A stretch of 64,000 nt of DNA. Origin: Symbiodinium natans. Lineage: Eukaryota; Sar; Dinophyceae; Suessiales; Symbiodiniaceae. The stretch is taken from assembly GCA_905221605.1 (NCBI GenBank), contig CAJNDS010000671.1, positions 29,017 to 93,016 on the forward strand, given 5' to 3'. The position numbers were made by a program, and so were the translations under genes. Shown piece after piece: positions 63,969-64,000 of this stretch. How positions within the stretch are numbered: position 1 is the first letter of the stretch; every line of letters starts with the position of its first letter. The notes beneath the pieces are model-generated. The model searched no databases, was not told the origin of the DNA, and worked only from the letters and a program-made list of their open reading frames with translations.

Positions 63969-64000
<32 letters not shown>
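63901..64000. repeat. spacer ending in poly-C at the window edge
   Basis: The last 31 bases are all C and reach the window end, so the tract may be longer or mark a contig end. Confidence 0.85.

Overview
This looks like nuclear DNA of a dinoflagellate, most likely a Symbiodiniaceae-type alga. The clues are abundant plant-type telomere heptamers (TTTAGGG/CCCTAAA), a Ty1/copia polyprotein with a lysine/glycine-rich Gag tail and a CCCH zinc finger, and a 10-base match to the 3' end of the dinoflagellate spliced leader in the element's LTR. The assignment is inferred from sequence style. Other algae with TTTAGGG telomeres, such as chromerids, are not excluded.

Positions 209-9142 are one complete, very young Ty1/copia retrotransposon (8,934 bp). 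It has two identical 455-bp LTRs (TG...CA) and a 5-bp target duplication TAGGG that lies inside a TTTAGGG run. A purine tract abuts the 3' LTR, and a single open frame (539-8452, 2,637 aa) encodes Gag with a CCCH finger, aspartic protease, a 2-oxoglutarate/Fe(II) dioxygenase-like domain, DD35E integrase, reverse transcriptase (YVDD) and RNase H. The dioxygenase-like domain between protease and integrase is the most interesting feature of the window. Dinoflagellate DNA is rich in 5-hydroxymethyluracil, and thymine hydroxylation elsewhere (JBP, TET relatives) is done by this fold.

Positions 9143-64000 hold no convincing complete gene. They form a mosaic of dozens of short telomere-like runs in both orientations, separated by unique segments of mostly 100-400 bp. 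Among these are several families of roughly 65-180 bp inverted-repeat elements (called A to F here, about 38 copies or remnants), microsatellites, long poly-C tracts, and variant arrays homogenised to an octamer (TTTTAGGG, CCCTAAGA, TTTAGGGG). Several segments carry open, protein-like or frameshifted stretches of 45-110 codons that look like captured or decayed exons.

Positions 39.5-44.3 kb differ. Heptamer runs are nearly absent, both edges carry the same 36-bp minisatellite, and inside are a 1.3-kb higher-order tandem array, a 26-bp tandem repeat and gene-like fragments. The window ends in a poly-C run.

The retrotransposon is the only part likely to make protein. The rest reads as a subtelomere-like or interstitial-telomere-rich gene desert that accumulates small palindromic elements and insertions.
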